Below are positions 16,556-24,863 of a stretch of 64,000 nucleotides of DNA, piece by piece; position 1 is the first letter of the stretch; each line of letters begins with the position of its first letter. Origin of the DNA: a beta proteobacterium L13 (GTDB lineage Bacteria > Pseudomonadota > Gammaproteobacteria > Burkholderiales > Chromobacteriaceae); the NCBI GenBank assembly GCA_000335715.1, contig AMYZ01000008.1, positions 104,634-168,633 of the forward strand. Direction: 5' to 3'. The notes beneath the pieces are model-generated. The model was not told the DNA's origin, searched no databases, and saw only the letters and a list, made by a program, of their open reading frames with translations. Both the position numbers and the translations under genes were made by a program.

Positions 16556-17734
16556 CTAGCCTGGCGCTTGATTGTCTGTGCCCGCTGCCGGTGTATTGAG
16601 CTCGCTGATGGATGCCAGCACGTGCGGTTTGTTGCCTACCATCAGCGGTGACAAGCCGATTTTGCAGGGGAACAGGCTGCCATCGCGCCGTCTGGCTTGC
16701 AGTACCTGGCTGTCTGCCATGTGGCGGCTCACCGGTGTCTGCATATACAGCTTCATCTTGCCTTGGTGCTGTTCGCGCTGGGTTTCCGATAGCAGGTAGC
16801 TGAAATGCTGCCCCAGCAGCGTGGCGCGCGGGTAGCCGAACAGGCTTTCCATGCGGCTGTTGACCAGCCTGATCAGCCCGGCATCGTCCACCATCATCAG
16901 CCCGTCAGGGATGGCCTCCACTACCTGGCGCAGCAGGGCTTCGTTATGCCGCAGTGCGTCTTCGCTGCGCGTGCGCGCGCTGATATCAATGGCAGATGGA
17001 ATCAGGTGCGTAATGCGGCCGTATTCGTCGCGCAGCGGGGCCAGCATGAAGTCGATGGGGGTCAGCACGTCATTTGCCATGCGCACTACCACGTCAAAGC
17101 GTGATACCTCGCCGCAGGCGGCGCGCAGCACTGCGTGCTGTATCTGTGCCTGTATCTGCGGCGAATAGTTCCACCAGGGGCAGTCCCAGAATTTCAGCCC
17201 GCGAACGTCTTCGATGCGTATGCCGGCGGCTTCCAGCGGCGCACGGTTGGCACTTTGCAAGGTGCCGTCCGGTGCCAGTACGCCGACAAAGGCAAACAGG
17301 TTGTCCAGCACGCGGCGCAGGTGGCCTTCGTTTTCGCGCTGTACCCGCTCGGCTTCGTAGCGGGCGGTGACGTCTTCCACCATGGCCACAATGCCGCAGC
17401 GCTGGCCATCGGGCATGGGTAGCGGGTGGTAGCTGGCTTCCCAGTGGCGCAGCAGGCCGGAGCCGGGCGGGATTTCGGCACTGGCGGCAAAGCGCGTACG
17501 TGGCTGGCCACTGCGTTGTACCGCCAGCATGATGGCTTCCAGCGCCGGGCCGGCGTCGGGTATCACGTCGCGCGGGCGTTTGCCGATGTGTGCTTCAGGC
17601 GGCAGGCCGTTGGAGTCGGCCAGCCGCTGGTTGATATGCACATAACGAAAATCAGCGTCCAGCACCGCAATGCCGATCGGCACGCTAGTCAGCAGGGTGT
17701 TTACCAGCCCTGATGGGTCGGGGAGGCAGGACAT
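16556..17734 (-). CDS. Multi-PAS sensory protein without a visible output domain
   Basis: A 392-residue cytoplasmic protein made of three PAS/PAC units, near residues 10-125, 140-255 and 265-380. Each starts with the PAS pattern (VLDADFRYVHINQRLA; VLAPDGTLQSANRAPLEAAG; MVDDAGLIRLVNSRMESLFGY). No kinase, GGDEF, EAL, methyl-accepting or DNA-binding domain follows; only about ten residues trail the last PAS. It may act by protein contact or be a shortened sensor kinase. The ATG at 17734 follows AAAAGG. A further in-frame TTG at 17761 is less likely. Confidence 0.8.
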   Translation of the reverse strand: MSCLPDPSGLVNTLLTSVPIGIAVLDADFRYVHINQRLADSNGLPPEAHIGKRPRDVIPDAGPALEAIMLAVQRSGQPRTRFAASAEIPPGSGLLRHWEASYHPLPMPDGQRCGIVAMVEDVTARYEAERVQRENEGHLRRVLDNLFAFVGVLAPDGTLQSANRAPLEAAGIRIEDVRGLKFWDCPWWNYSPQIQAQIQHAVLRAACGEVSRFDVVVRMANDVLTPIDFMLAPLRDEYGRITHLIPSAIDISARTRSEDALRHNEALLRQVVEAIPDGLMMVDDAGLIRLVNSRMESLFGYPRATLLGQHFSYLLSETQREQHQGKMKLYMQTPVSRHMADSQVLQARRRDGSLFPCKIGLSPLMVGNKPHVLASISELNTPAAGTDNQAPG

Positions 17735-17866
17735 TGGGCAACCTTTTATCGAAATAGCCAATATTCAGGATAGCCATTTGTCCTGACAAAACAATGCTTT
17801 TCAAATACCTGTTTGCGCCGCGCTGCCGGCATACGCCTTGTCGCTGTACTGTTGCTGCCCCTTTTT

Positions 17867-19249
17867 TTACAGCCAGCGCCCAGGGTTCATGATGTTTTGC
17901 GGGTCCAGCTGCTGCTTGATGCCGCGCATGATGGCCAGTGCGGCCGGGTCTTTGTAGCGTTGCAGCCAGTGTGCTTTCAGCTGGCCGATGCCGTGCTCGG
18001 CGGCCAAGGTGCCACGGTAGCGGTACACGTGCTCGTAGACGATGGCGTTGACCGCGTCTTCGTCGGCAAACAGCTCGGCGTTGCCGGTGCGGGTGTAGCT
18101 GATGTTGTAGTGCAGGTTGCCGTCGCCGGCGTGGCCGAAGGCAACGATGCGCACGCCGGGGAAGGCCGCCTCCAGCGCCGCGCCACAGCTGGCCAGAAAG
18201 GCGGGGATGGCGGAGCTGGGCACGCCGATATCGTGCTTGATGCTGGGGCCTTCGCGCTTTTGCATGTCGGAGATGTCTTCGCGCAGCTGCCACAGGCGGG
18301 CGCGTTCGGCCTCGCTTTGCGCCAGCACGCCGTCGTGGAAAGCCTGGCTGCCTAGCCACTGCTCGAAGCTGGCTTGCAGCGCGGCTGGCTCGCCGCCGTC
18401 GGACAGTTCCACCAGCAGCGCCCACGGCGCAAAGAACGGCATGCAGCCGGGCTTGTGGCGCTCGGAGATACGCTGGCACGGTTCGGAGATCATCTCGAAG
18501 GTGGTCAGGCGGTCGCCAAAGCGTGCCTGCAGCGCGTTCAGCGTGGCGATGGCGGCCTCGGCGCTGTCCACCGCCAGCAGGGCGGTGCTGTAGGCGGTGG
18601 GCAGCGCAAACAGCTTGAGCGTGGCGCCGGTAATCAGCCCCAGCTGGCCTTCTGCGCCGATGAACAGCTGCTTTACGTCCAGCCCGGTGGTGTCCTTGCG
18701 TAGCGCAGACAGCGCGTCCAGCAGCGTGCCGTCCGGCAGCACCACTTCCAGCCCCAGCGTCAGCTCGCGCATGGTGCCGTAGCGCAGCACCGCCAGGCCG
18801 CCGGCGTTGGTAGACAGGTTGCCGCCGATCTGGCAGCTGCCCTCGCTGGCCAGCGACAGCGGAAACAGCCGCCCTACGCTGGCCGCTGCCTGCTGCACCT
18901 GGGCCAGCGTGCAGCCGGCGTCCACGGTGATCGACAGGTTGGCCGCATCAATGCTGCGTACGCTTTGCATGCGGCGCAGGCCGATGATCAGCTGACGGCC
19001 GCTGCCATCCGGCGTGGCGGCACCGCAGGTGGAGGTATTGCCGCCCTGCGGCACGATGGCGATGCCTTCGGCCGCGCACAGACGCACCAAGGCCGCGACC
19101 TCATCGCGGCTGGCGGGTAGCGCCATGGCCAGTGGCTGGCCACTGTAGCGGCCACGCATGTCAGTCACCGCCGGGGCCAGCGCGTGCGGGGTGGTCAGCA
19201 GGTTGGCCGCACCCACGATGGCGGCCAGGCGGGCGTGCAGTTCAGTCAT
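17867..19249 (-). CDS. FAD-linked oxidase (GlcD / D-2-hydroxyacid dehydrogenase family)
   Basis: A 460-residue flavoenzyme of the vanillyl-alcohol-oxidase fold. FAD-binding phrases are IAIVPQGGNTSTCGAA near residue 68 and GGNLSTNAGGLAVLRYGTM near 145. The C-terminal catalytic cap has FGHAGDGNLHYNIS near 365 and ends EHGIGQLKAHW and INPGRWL-like sequence. The family oxidises glycolate, D-lactate or D-2-hydroxyglutarate and passes electrons to quinone or ETF; the substrate here is not determined. The start overlaps the stop of the Cys-rich gene by 8 bases, so the two form an operon with the GST gene upstream. Repeat copies at 18937 and 19201. Confidence 0.85.
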   Translation of the reverse strand: MTELHARLAAIVGAANLLTTPHALAPAVTDMRGRYSGQPLAMALPASRDEVAALVRLCAAEGIAIVPQGGNTSTCGAATPDGSGRQLIIGLRRMQSVRSIDAANLSITVDAGCTLAQVQQAAASVGRLFPLSLASEGSCQIGGNLSTNAGGLAVLRYGTMRELTLGLEVVLPDGTLLDALSALRKDTTGLDVKQLFIGAEGQLGLITGATLKLFALPTAYSTALLAVDSAEAAIATLNALQARFGDRLTTFEMISEPCQRISERHKPGCMPFFAPWALLVELSDGGEPAALQASFEQWLGSQAFHDGVLAQSEAERARLWQLREDISDMQKREGPSIKHDIGVPSSAIPAFLASCGAALEAAFPGVRIVAFGHAGDGNLHYNISYTRTGNAELFADEDAVNAIVYEHVYRYRGTLAAEHGIGQLKAHWLQRYKDPAALAIMRGIKQQLDPQNIMNPGRWL

Positions 19250-19583
19250 CTTGTGCTTCCGTTTCGGGGCGTACTTCGACGTAGGCATCGCAACCGTGGC
19301 CTATGGCCAGGCAGCGGCGCGCCAGGCGCCGGAATAGCGGCGCGGCGGTGGCGGGTAGCCAGCGCAGGTAGTGGCGCGGCGCCAGCAGCAGGCCGCAGCC
19401 GTAGCGGCTATCGGCTGCCTGCCATTGCAGCGCCGGGCAGGCGCCTTGGCGGTGGCCTAGCAGCAGGCGCGACAGCGGGCAGGGCGCGGCGGCGCAGCAC
19501 ACGCCACAGCCGTTGCACGGTGCACCCGGCGTGGGTTTGGCCGGTGCTTCGTGCTGTAGCCAGATGCGCTGCGGCTGCGCCAT
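19242..19583 (-). CDS. Small cysteine-rich protein, possible metal or Fe-S binding
   Basis: A 113-residue protein with the cluster PCNGCGVCCAAAPCP near residue 22 and further cysteines in GACPAL, YGCGLL, RRCLA and GHGCDAY. The CxxCxxCC arrangement resembles YkgJ-type zinc/iron-chelating proteins, but I do not recognise the family firmly. It lies between a GST gene and the FAD-linked oxidase and overlaps the latter by 8 bases, so it may help mature or reduce that enzyme (inference). The ATG at 19583 lies 9 bp after the GST stop. Confidence 0.65.
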   Translation of the reverse strand: MAQPQRIWLQHEAPAKPTPGAPCNGCGVCCAAAPCPLSRLLLGHRQGACPALQWQAADSRYGCGLLLAPRHYLRWLPATAAPLFRRLARRCLAIGHGCDAYVEVRPETEAQDD

Positions 19584-19591
19584 GGTGGGGT

Positions 19592-20215
19592 TTACTCGTC
19601 GATATCCGGCGCCATCAGCGTGGCCGGGTGTTCCCAGCCCGGCTGCGCGGCGATGCGCGCCAGCCACGCGGCCACATGCGGCCAGGCGTCCAGCGTCAGG
19701 CCGGCGTCGTCGATCAGCCACAGGTAGGCGCTGGCCGACAGGTCGGCAATGGTCAGGCCGCTAGGCAGCAGGTAAGCCTGATGGGCCAGGTGGGCGTCCA
19801 GCACGTCCAGGTCGCGGCGGGTGCGGGCTTCCAGCCAGGCGTCAGCGCCCGCATCCAGCGGGGCAAACTTGCGCGCGTAGCGCAGGTTGGGCAGCGAAAA
19901 GCCAATGCGGTTGGCCTCCCAGCTCAGCCATTCGCGTATGCCCTGGCGCTCGCCGGGCTGGCCGGCCAGCACGCCTTCGCTTTCGGCCAACCATTGCAGG
20001 ATGGCGTTGGACTGCACCATGGGCTCGCCATCCACCACCAGGGCCGGTACTTCGTCCCAGCGGCTGGCGGCGCGGAAGTCGGCGTCGCGCTCTTCGCGCG
20101 GCAGGCTGAGCGACACGTGGCGGTATTCGTGCGATACATCGCCCAGTACCAGGGCCAGGCGCACTTTGTAGCTGTGGCCGGAAAGACGGTTGCCGAACAG
20201 GGTGATCTTGCTCAT
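19592..20215 (-). CDS. Glutathione S-transferase family protein
   Basis: A 207-residue protein with an N-terminal thioredoxin-like domain (ITLFGNRLSGHSYKVRLAL; the Ser in RLSGHSYK is the likely glutathione-activating residue). It has the cis-proline segment DEVPALVVDGEPMVQSNAIL near residue 55 and a helical C-terminal domain with SGLTIADLSASAYLW near 152. It conjugates or reduces substrates with glutathione; the substrate is unknown. The ATG at 20215 follows AGGAACCCC. First gene of a three-gene minus-strand operon. Confidence 0.9.
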   Translation of the reverse strand: MSKITLFGNRLSGHSYKVRLALVLGDVSHEYRHVSLSLPREERDADFRAASRWDEVPALVVDGEPMVQSNAILQWLAESEGVLAGQPGERQGIREWLSWEANRIGFSLPNLRYARKFAPLDAGADAWLEARTRRDLDVLDAHLAHQAYLLPSGLTIADLSASAYLWLIDDAGLTLDAWPHVAAWLARIAAQPGWEHPATLMAPDIDE

Positions 20216-20289
20216 GTGGGGTTCCTGTGCCTGCGTGGGCGTATGCATAAAAGCACGATGATACGCGCAAGGCGCGGGCGGTGGCAGCC

Positions 20290-20937
20290 CTATAGCCAGC
20301 CCGCAGGCAGGCGCTGGCTCAGCCATAGCAGGATTTCCGCCCCGGCCCACCACAGTAGCCCCACGTACAGCCAGGCCAGCACGGTAGCCACGTAGCCGGC
20401 CAGCAGCAGGCCGCCGTCGCGCACGCGCAGACCCCAGGCCAGCAGGGCAATGGCGGCGGCGGGCACCACGTTGTCGAATGACACCAGCGGCATCGGCGTC
20501 ATCATCGATGCACCGGCCAGCGCCAGCATGCCGCCGTTCAGCCAGCGCCAGCGCGGGCCGCTCAGGGCCAGCAGGCGTGGCTGGCTGATGCGCCCAAGCA
20601 CGCCGGCCAGGCGGTGCAGTACGCGGTGCAGCGGGCCGTGCAAGGCGTGCGGGACGTGGCGGCGGCCCAGCCAGGCGGGCAGTGGAAAGGGGCGCGCCAG
20701 CGCAACAGACAGTGCCACCAGCAGACAAAACGCGCCCACGGTGGTGGCCATGCCAGGGATAGCCACCGGCAGCAGCAGCGGTGCGGCCAACAGCCCCAGC
20801 CAGGTGAGCTGCTGGCGCGGGTGGCGGCCGATGACCTCGCCTAGCGTGCCGTGCTGCAGCTGTTGTGCGGCCAACGCGATACGCAGCCAGCTACTGCGTG
20901 GGGTGGTTTTCAGCGAACGGGGGCGGGTAGGCAGCAT
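20290..20937 (-). CDS. ExoD-like membrane protein
   Basis: A 215-residue hydrophobic protein with a soluble N-terminus (LQHGTLGEVIGRHPRQQ) followed by LLLPVAIPGMATTVGAF, LARPFPLPAWLGRR, MTPMPLVSFDNVVPAAAIA and several helices. This order fits the ExoD family, named for exopolysaccharide synthesis in rhizobia but of unclear biochemical function. Neither possible start (ATG 20937 or TTG 20958) has a good ribosome-binding site; ATG was chosen. It follows the aldehyde dehydrogenase gene by 54 bp on the same strand. Two 10/11 repeat copies (20782, 20866) lie in it. Confidence 0.7.
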   Translation of the reverse strand: MLPTRPRSLKTTPRSSWLRIALAAQQLQHGTLGEVIGRHPRQQLTWLGLLAAPLLLPVAIPGMATTVGAFCLLVALSVALARPFPLPAWLGRRHVPHALHGPLHRVLHRLAGVLGRISQPRLLALSGPRWRWLNGGMLALAGASMMTPMPLVSFDNVVPAAAIALLAWGLRVRDGGLLLAGYVATVLAWLYVGLLWWAGAEILLWLSQRLPAGWL

Positions 20938-20991
20938 GGTGGCGGCAAGTGAAGGCAACAGTGCGATGCGACCGCCCCGTTACCCGCCAGT

Positions 20992-22347
20992 TCACTTTTG
21001 CCAGTAGGTTTTCACGTTCACAAACTCGTACAGGCCGAACTCGGACAGCTCGCGGCCGTAGCCGGAAGCCTTCACGCCGCCAAACGGCAGCCGCAGGTCG
21101 GAGCTGGTGTAACGGTTGATGAACACCGCGCCGGCCTCGATATCGCGGCCCAGCTGCCAGGCACGTTCCACATCGGCACTGAAAATGCTGGCGCCCAGGC
21201 CGAACGGCGTGTCGTTGGCCAGTCGCAGCGCGTCGGCCTCGTCGCGGGCGCGCAGGATGGTGGCTACCGGGCCGAACACTTCTTCCTGGTACACGCGGCA
21301 GGCGGGGCTAACGTGGTCCAGCACCGTGGCGGGGTAAAAGAAGCCGGCACCGTGCGGCATCACGCCGCCGGCCAGCAGGCTGGCGCCGTGGCTGATCGCG
21401 TCCAGCACCTGGGCGTGCAGCGCCTCGCGCAGGTCGGCGCGCGCCAGCGGCGCCAGCGTGGTGTGCTCGTCGGCCGGGTGGCCGGGGCGCAGCGCGGCCA
21501 CGTGTTGCAGAAAGCGCGCCACGAAAGCGTCGGCAATCTCGGGTACCACGATCATGCGCTTGGCGGCGTTACAGCTCTGGCCTGCGTCGCGGTAGCGCGA
21601 ATGGGCGGCCTCTTGCGCGGCGGCGTCGATGTCGGCGTCGGCCAGCACGATAAACGGGTTGCTGCCGCCCAGCTCCAGTACGGTTTTTTTCAGGTGGCGG
21701 CCGGCCAGCGCGGCCACCTGGCGGCCGGCGGTGGTGGAGCCGGTAAAGGCCACCGCGTCGCAGCCCTTGATCGCGTCTTCGGCCATGTCGTGGTTGATCC
21801 AGGCCACGTCCAGCACGTCCAGCCCGGCTTCATGCACGATATCCAGCAGCAGCGCGGTGCACTGCGGTACCGACGGTGCCGGTTTCACCAGGCAGCCGTT
21901 GCCGGCCATCAGTGCCGGGACGGCAAAGCGCAGTACCTGCCACACCGGGTAGTTCCACGGCATGATGGCCAGCACCAGGCCCAGGGGTTCGAACGCCACG
22001 CCGCTGCGGCTGGCCTGGGTCGGAATGTCCTTGGGCGCCAGCAGCGTGGGGGCCAGCTCGGCGTAGTAGCGTATCAGCTGGGCCGATTTGTCGATCTCGG
22101 CCAGGCATTCGCGCTCCAGCTTGCCCACCTCTAGCGACACCAGCGCCGCCAGCGCGTGGCGGTGGGCGCTCAGGGCGTCGGCCAGGCGCAGCAGGCGGCT
22201 GGCGCGGGTGGCGGTATCCAGATGAGCCCAGTGGTGCTGGGCGCGGCGCAGCGCAGCCAACTGGCTGGCCAGTTGTTCGCTGCTGGCAATCGGGCGGGTG
22301 AAGACGACTTCGCCGGAGGCGGGGTTACAGCTGGTGAACGCGGTCAT
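20992..22347 (-). CDS. NAD(P)-dependent succinate-semialdehyde dehydrogenase family protein
   Basis: A 451-residue aldehyde dehydrogenase. Cofactor-binding MPWNYPVWQVLRF is near residue 129, VAFTGSTTAGRQVA near 198, the catalytic Glu in LELGGSNPF near 224, and the catalytic Cys in DAGQSCNAAKR near 260. EEVFGPVA and FGGVKASGYGREL follow near the C-terminus. The length (about 450) and the QSCNAAKR motif are typical of the Sad/YneI type, oxidising succinate semialdehyde to succinate. With puuB further along, a link to putrescine/GABA breakdown is plausible but not proven. The ATG at 22347 is the first good start. Confidence 0.86.
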   Translation of the reverse strand: MTAFTSCNPASGEVVFTRPIASSEQLASQLAALRRAQHHWAHLDTATRASRLLRLADALSAHRHALAALVSLEVGKLERECLAEIDKSAQLIRYYAELAPTLLAPKDIPTQASRSGVAFEPLGLVLAIMPWNYPVWQVLRFAVPALMAGNGCLVKPAPSVPQCTALLLDIVHEAGLDVLDVAWINHDMAEDAIKGCDAVAFTGSTTAGRQVAALAGRHLKKTVLELGGSNPFIVLADADIDAAAQEAAHSRYRDAGQSCNAAKRMIVVPEIADAFVARFLQHVAALRPGHPADEHTTLAPLARADLREALHAQVLDAISHGASLLAGGVMPHGAGFFYPATVLDHVSPACRVYQEEVFGPVATILRARDEADALRLANDTPFGLGASIFSADVERAWQLGRDIEAGAVFINRYTSSDLRLPFGGVKASGYGRELSEFGLYEFVNVKTYWQK

Positions 22348-22458
22348 GGCAGGGCGTAGTAAAGGGGTTACATGACAGAAGCAGCCCACTGTAACAAATG
22401 CGGCCAACCCTGACCACGCTGCCGCAGCACGGGTAAGGTTGGCCGCAGCCGCGCGGGT

Positions 22459-23634
22459 TTATACCGGCTGCAGGTCCAGCGGTTTTTCGCCGGTCAGGAA
22501 GTAGTGCATGGTTTCGCTGGCGCTGCGGATGGCGTCGCCAAACGGCAGCGGGTCTGCACCGCGGAAGAACAGCCCCTTGCTGACTTCGCCACGGAAGGCG
22601 GCGGCCAGTTTCAGGTCGATGCAGAACTGGCCTACCTTGGCCAGGCCGTCGCGCAGGCCGCATACCGACAGACAGTTCAGCGCCTGCGTGCAGCGCGCCG
22701 GGTCGGCTTTGGCGTTGGCCTGCAGCTTTTCTTCGCGCTTGAGGTAGCTTTTCAGGAACGGCGTCAGCACGCCGCGTGCCGGCAGGCCGGCGACTGACAT
22801 GAACTCGGCAATGTCGTCACGGCTGGCGCCAGCCAGTGTGCGCTTGAAGTTGATGTGGGCGTCGCCGTCGCTGGTGACGGCAAACGCGGTGCCGATCTGC
22901 ACGGCGCTGGCACCGTAGCTGTTCAGGTAGGTTTGTACTTTTTCGTGGCTGTTGACGCCGCCAGCCACAATCAGCGGCACGCGCTCGCGCTCCAAGCCCA
23001 GGCCTTTGAACAGCTCGAAGGTTTCTTCCAGCACGCGGGCAAAGTCGAATTTGGCATCGCCCACGTCGGCAATGCGGGCCGCGCCCAGGTGGCCACCGGC
23101 GTGGTTGGGGTGCTCGATCACGATGGCGTCCGGCAGGCGCCCCTTTTTCATCCAGCGCTTGAGCACAATGCCGATGCCGCGCGACTCGGACAGGATGGGA
23201 ATCAGCGCCACGTCCGGGTGACTGGCGGTCATTTCCGGCAGGTCCAGCGGCAGGCCGGCGCCCATCACCACGGCGTGTGCGCCCGATTCGCAGGCCTGGC
23301 GCACCAGTGCGGCGTGGTTGTCTACCGCCTTCATCACGTTTACCGCCACCATGCCGTGGCCTTCGGCCCGTGCCAGTGCACCTTTGATTTCACGGTCCAG
23401 CGCGATCAGGTTCAGGCGGTTGATGCCTTCCTGGCCTTGCTGGTTGGCCGCATCGGCCATCAGGTCGTCGTGCAGGTGGCGCAGGTCCACGCTGGCCACG
23501 GTACCCAGGCCGCCCGCCCGCGCTACGGCGCCGGCCAGCTGTTTGGCGGAGATGCCCACGCCCATGCCCCCTTGCACGATAGGCAAGAGTTCACGGCCAC
23601 GGATGACGAGGGGTGCAAAAAGGGAGCGGGACAT
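22459..23634 (-). CDS. Nitronate monooxygenase family protein (FMN-dependent)
   Basis: A 391-residue TIM-barrel flavoprotein. It begins with PLVIRGRELLPIVQGGMGVG and continues GGLGTVASVD, IVEHPNHAGGHLGA (the active-site His region), VPLIVAGGVNS (near residue 225) and ASAVQIGTAFAVT (phosphate-binding end of FMN). Nitronate monooxygenases oxidise alkyl nitronates; many homologues have other roles. A C-terminal extension with CTQALNCLSVCGLRDG is less usual. The ATG at 23634 starts just before the conserved N-terminus. An inverted pair of 11-mer repeats (22399, 22437) lies between this gene's stop and the aldehyde dehydrogenase start. Confidence 0.85.
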   Translation of the reverse strand: MSRSLFAPLVIRGRELLPIVQGGMGVGISAKQLAGAVARAGGLGTVASVDLRHLHDDLMADAANQQGQEGINRLNLIALDREIKGALARAEGHGMVAVNVMKAVDNHAALVRQACESGAHAVVMGAGLPLDLPEMTASHPDVALIPILSESRGIGIVLKRWMKKGRLPDAIVIEHPNHAGGHLGAARIADVGDAKFDFARVLEETFELFKGLGLERERVPLIVAGGVNSHEKVQTYLNSYGASAVQIGTAFAVTSDGDAHINFKRTLAGASRDDIAEFMSVAGLPARGVLTPFLKSYLKREEKLQANAKADPARCTQALNCLSVCGLRDGLAKVGQFCIDLKLAAAFRGEVSKGLFFRGADPLPFGDAIRSASETMHYFLTGEKPLDLQPV

Positions 23635-23681
23635 GCGTGCTTTCGGGGTGATTAGAGCAGGAGCACGATTCTGACCAGCGT

Positions 23682-23716
23682 AAAAAAGCCGTGCGTTGAC
23701 GAGCGTCAAGCACGGC
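23682..23716 (-). terminator. Terminator downstream of the LuxR gene
   Basis: Read on the minus strand, CGTCAAGCACGGC-type arms (23704-23716 with 23688-23701) form a 13-bp stem with one bulged base and an AG loop. A run of six T (23682-23687) follows. It ends the LuxR-family transcript ahead of the nitronate monooxygenase gene. Confidence 0.75.
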
Positions 23717-23780
23717 CGGATAGGGCAATGTCCTGCCAAGAGCCTGCACCCTGGCAAGAAATGGTGTCAACAGGCCATGG

Positions 23781-24455
23781 TCAGGCAGCCAGGCCTTTCT
23801 GGATGCCCAGCACAATGGCGTGGGTGCGGTTATTGGCTTCCAGCTTGCGGATGATGTTGGCCGCGTGGAACTTTACCGTGCGCTCGCTGATATCCAGGAT
23901 GGTGGCGATTTCCCAGTTGGTTTTGCCGCGCATCATCCAGTGGAAGATGTCCTTCTCGCGGTGCGACAGCGGGTTGTTGCCGCTGGGTGCCGGCGCCAGA
24001 CGCTGCAGGGTGGGGTGCAGGTGTGGTAACAGGCCGCCCATCATGCGCAAGGTAGCGGCATCATCGGCTACGCGCGGTTGCACGTATAGCAGGGTGGCCA
24101 GGCCATCGCGGTGCATGGCAAAGCACGCTGTTGCCGGGCTGGTGTGAGCTAGCCAGGTAAATTGCACCTCGCTGCCAATGTCGGCTGGCAGCCGCTGCCA
24201 GTCGTGGCTATGACAAGCGGCTGGCTGGCCCAGTGTGCGCGGGTTGGCTGTCCAGGCTTGCGGGGTGGCCGAGCCATGAATAATCCACAAGGCAGCGACG
24301 GTACTGTCGCTAGCTAGCGTGTGCAGGAAAGTGTGAAGTTCTCTCTCGTCTGCCATCTGCGGCAGGCTGTGGATCCACTCTAGAAGCTGACAAAGCTGAG
24401 TGTGTGACAGACCCGCGGAGATTGAGCCAGAGGCAAAAGGTATACCTTTTGACAT
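23781..24455 (-). CDS. LuxR family transcriptional regulator
   Basis: A 224-residue regulator with a C-terminal GerE/LuxR HTH (residues about 160-222): LSHREKDIFHWMMRGKTNWE, then ILDISERTVKFHAANIIRKL. The N-terminal 150 residues have no receiver aspartate and lack the conserved tryptophans and aspartate of acyl-homoserine-lactone domains as far as I can see, so the signal is unknown. AAAAGGGGAAC precedes the ATG. The 408-bp divergent region upstream holds a perfect 10-bp inverted repeat at 24546-24584. Confidence 0.85.
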   Translation of the reverse strand: MSKGIPFASGSISAGLSHTQLCQLLEWIHSLPQMADERELHTFLHTLASDSTVAALWIIHGSATPQAWTANPRTLGQPAACHSHDWQRLPADIGSEVQFTWLAHTSPATACFAMHRDGLATLLYVQPRVADDAATLRMMGGLLPHLHPTLQRLAPAPSGNNPLSHREKDIFHWMMRGKTNWEIATILDISERTVKFHAANIIRKLEANNRTHAIVLGIQKGLAA

Positions 24456-24545
24456 ACTGTTCCCCTTTTATGTTTTATGTATTGAACGCTTATCTTAACG
24501 AAGGGTCGTACCAGGCCCAACATTTCTTCTTTTATGTATGAGTAA

Positions 24546-24584
24546 ATGTAATGGCTGCTATCTTGCTGGGTATTGCCATTACAT
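24546..24584. promoter_or_regulatory. Perfect inverted repeat upstream of the LuxR gene
   Basis: ATGTAATGGC (24546-24555) and GCCATTACAT (24575-24584) are exact reverse complements 19 bp apart. They lie about 90 bp upstream of the LuxR-family start in the otherwise gene-free region 24456-24863. It may be an operator for that regulator or for another protein. Confidence 0.45.
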
Positions 24585-24769
24585 AAAACCGGCCTCTACG
24601 CCTGTTCTGCTTGTTGCAAAAGCGCATCACTTTGAAAACTGGCTGTTTGGACGGGGGAGAACTGGCACAACGGCGGGTGACTCAGAGCATTTGTGCGTGA
24701 TATGACGCCATTTGACAGAAAATGCGAAAATATCTTTAAGTGAATCTAGTTTTGTCCTATTATTTGTCA

Positions 24770-24788
24770 GTGAAACTGTCAATTTCAC
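24770..24788 (+). promoter_or_regulatory. LysR-type dyad (TGAAA-N7-TTTCA) before the LysR gene
   Basis: GTGAAA (24770-24775) and TTTCAC (24783-24788) are exact reverse complements with 7 bp between, giving the T-N11-A pattern of LysR-family boxes. The site is about 75 bp upstream of the LysR start at 24864, as expected for autoregulation. The rest of the 408-bp gap is AT-rich and shows no gene. Confidence 0.45.
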
Positions 24789-24863
24789 CAAGCTTTACCC
24801 CAAAGCCATTTTTAAATAGGGTGTTTTTCAACACTTGTTATATGTCATCTGCGAGATAGCCCA

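Noticed and set aside
23781..24455. Quorum-sensing LuxR with a lux box
   Set aside because: The N-terminal domain does not show the conserved acyl-homoserine-lactone-binding residues, there is no luxI nearby, and the upstream dyad does not fit a lux box.
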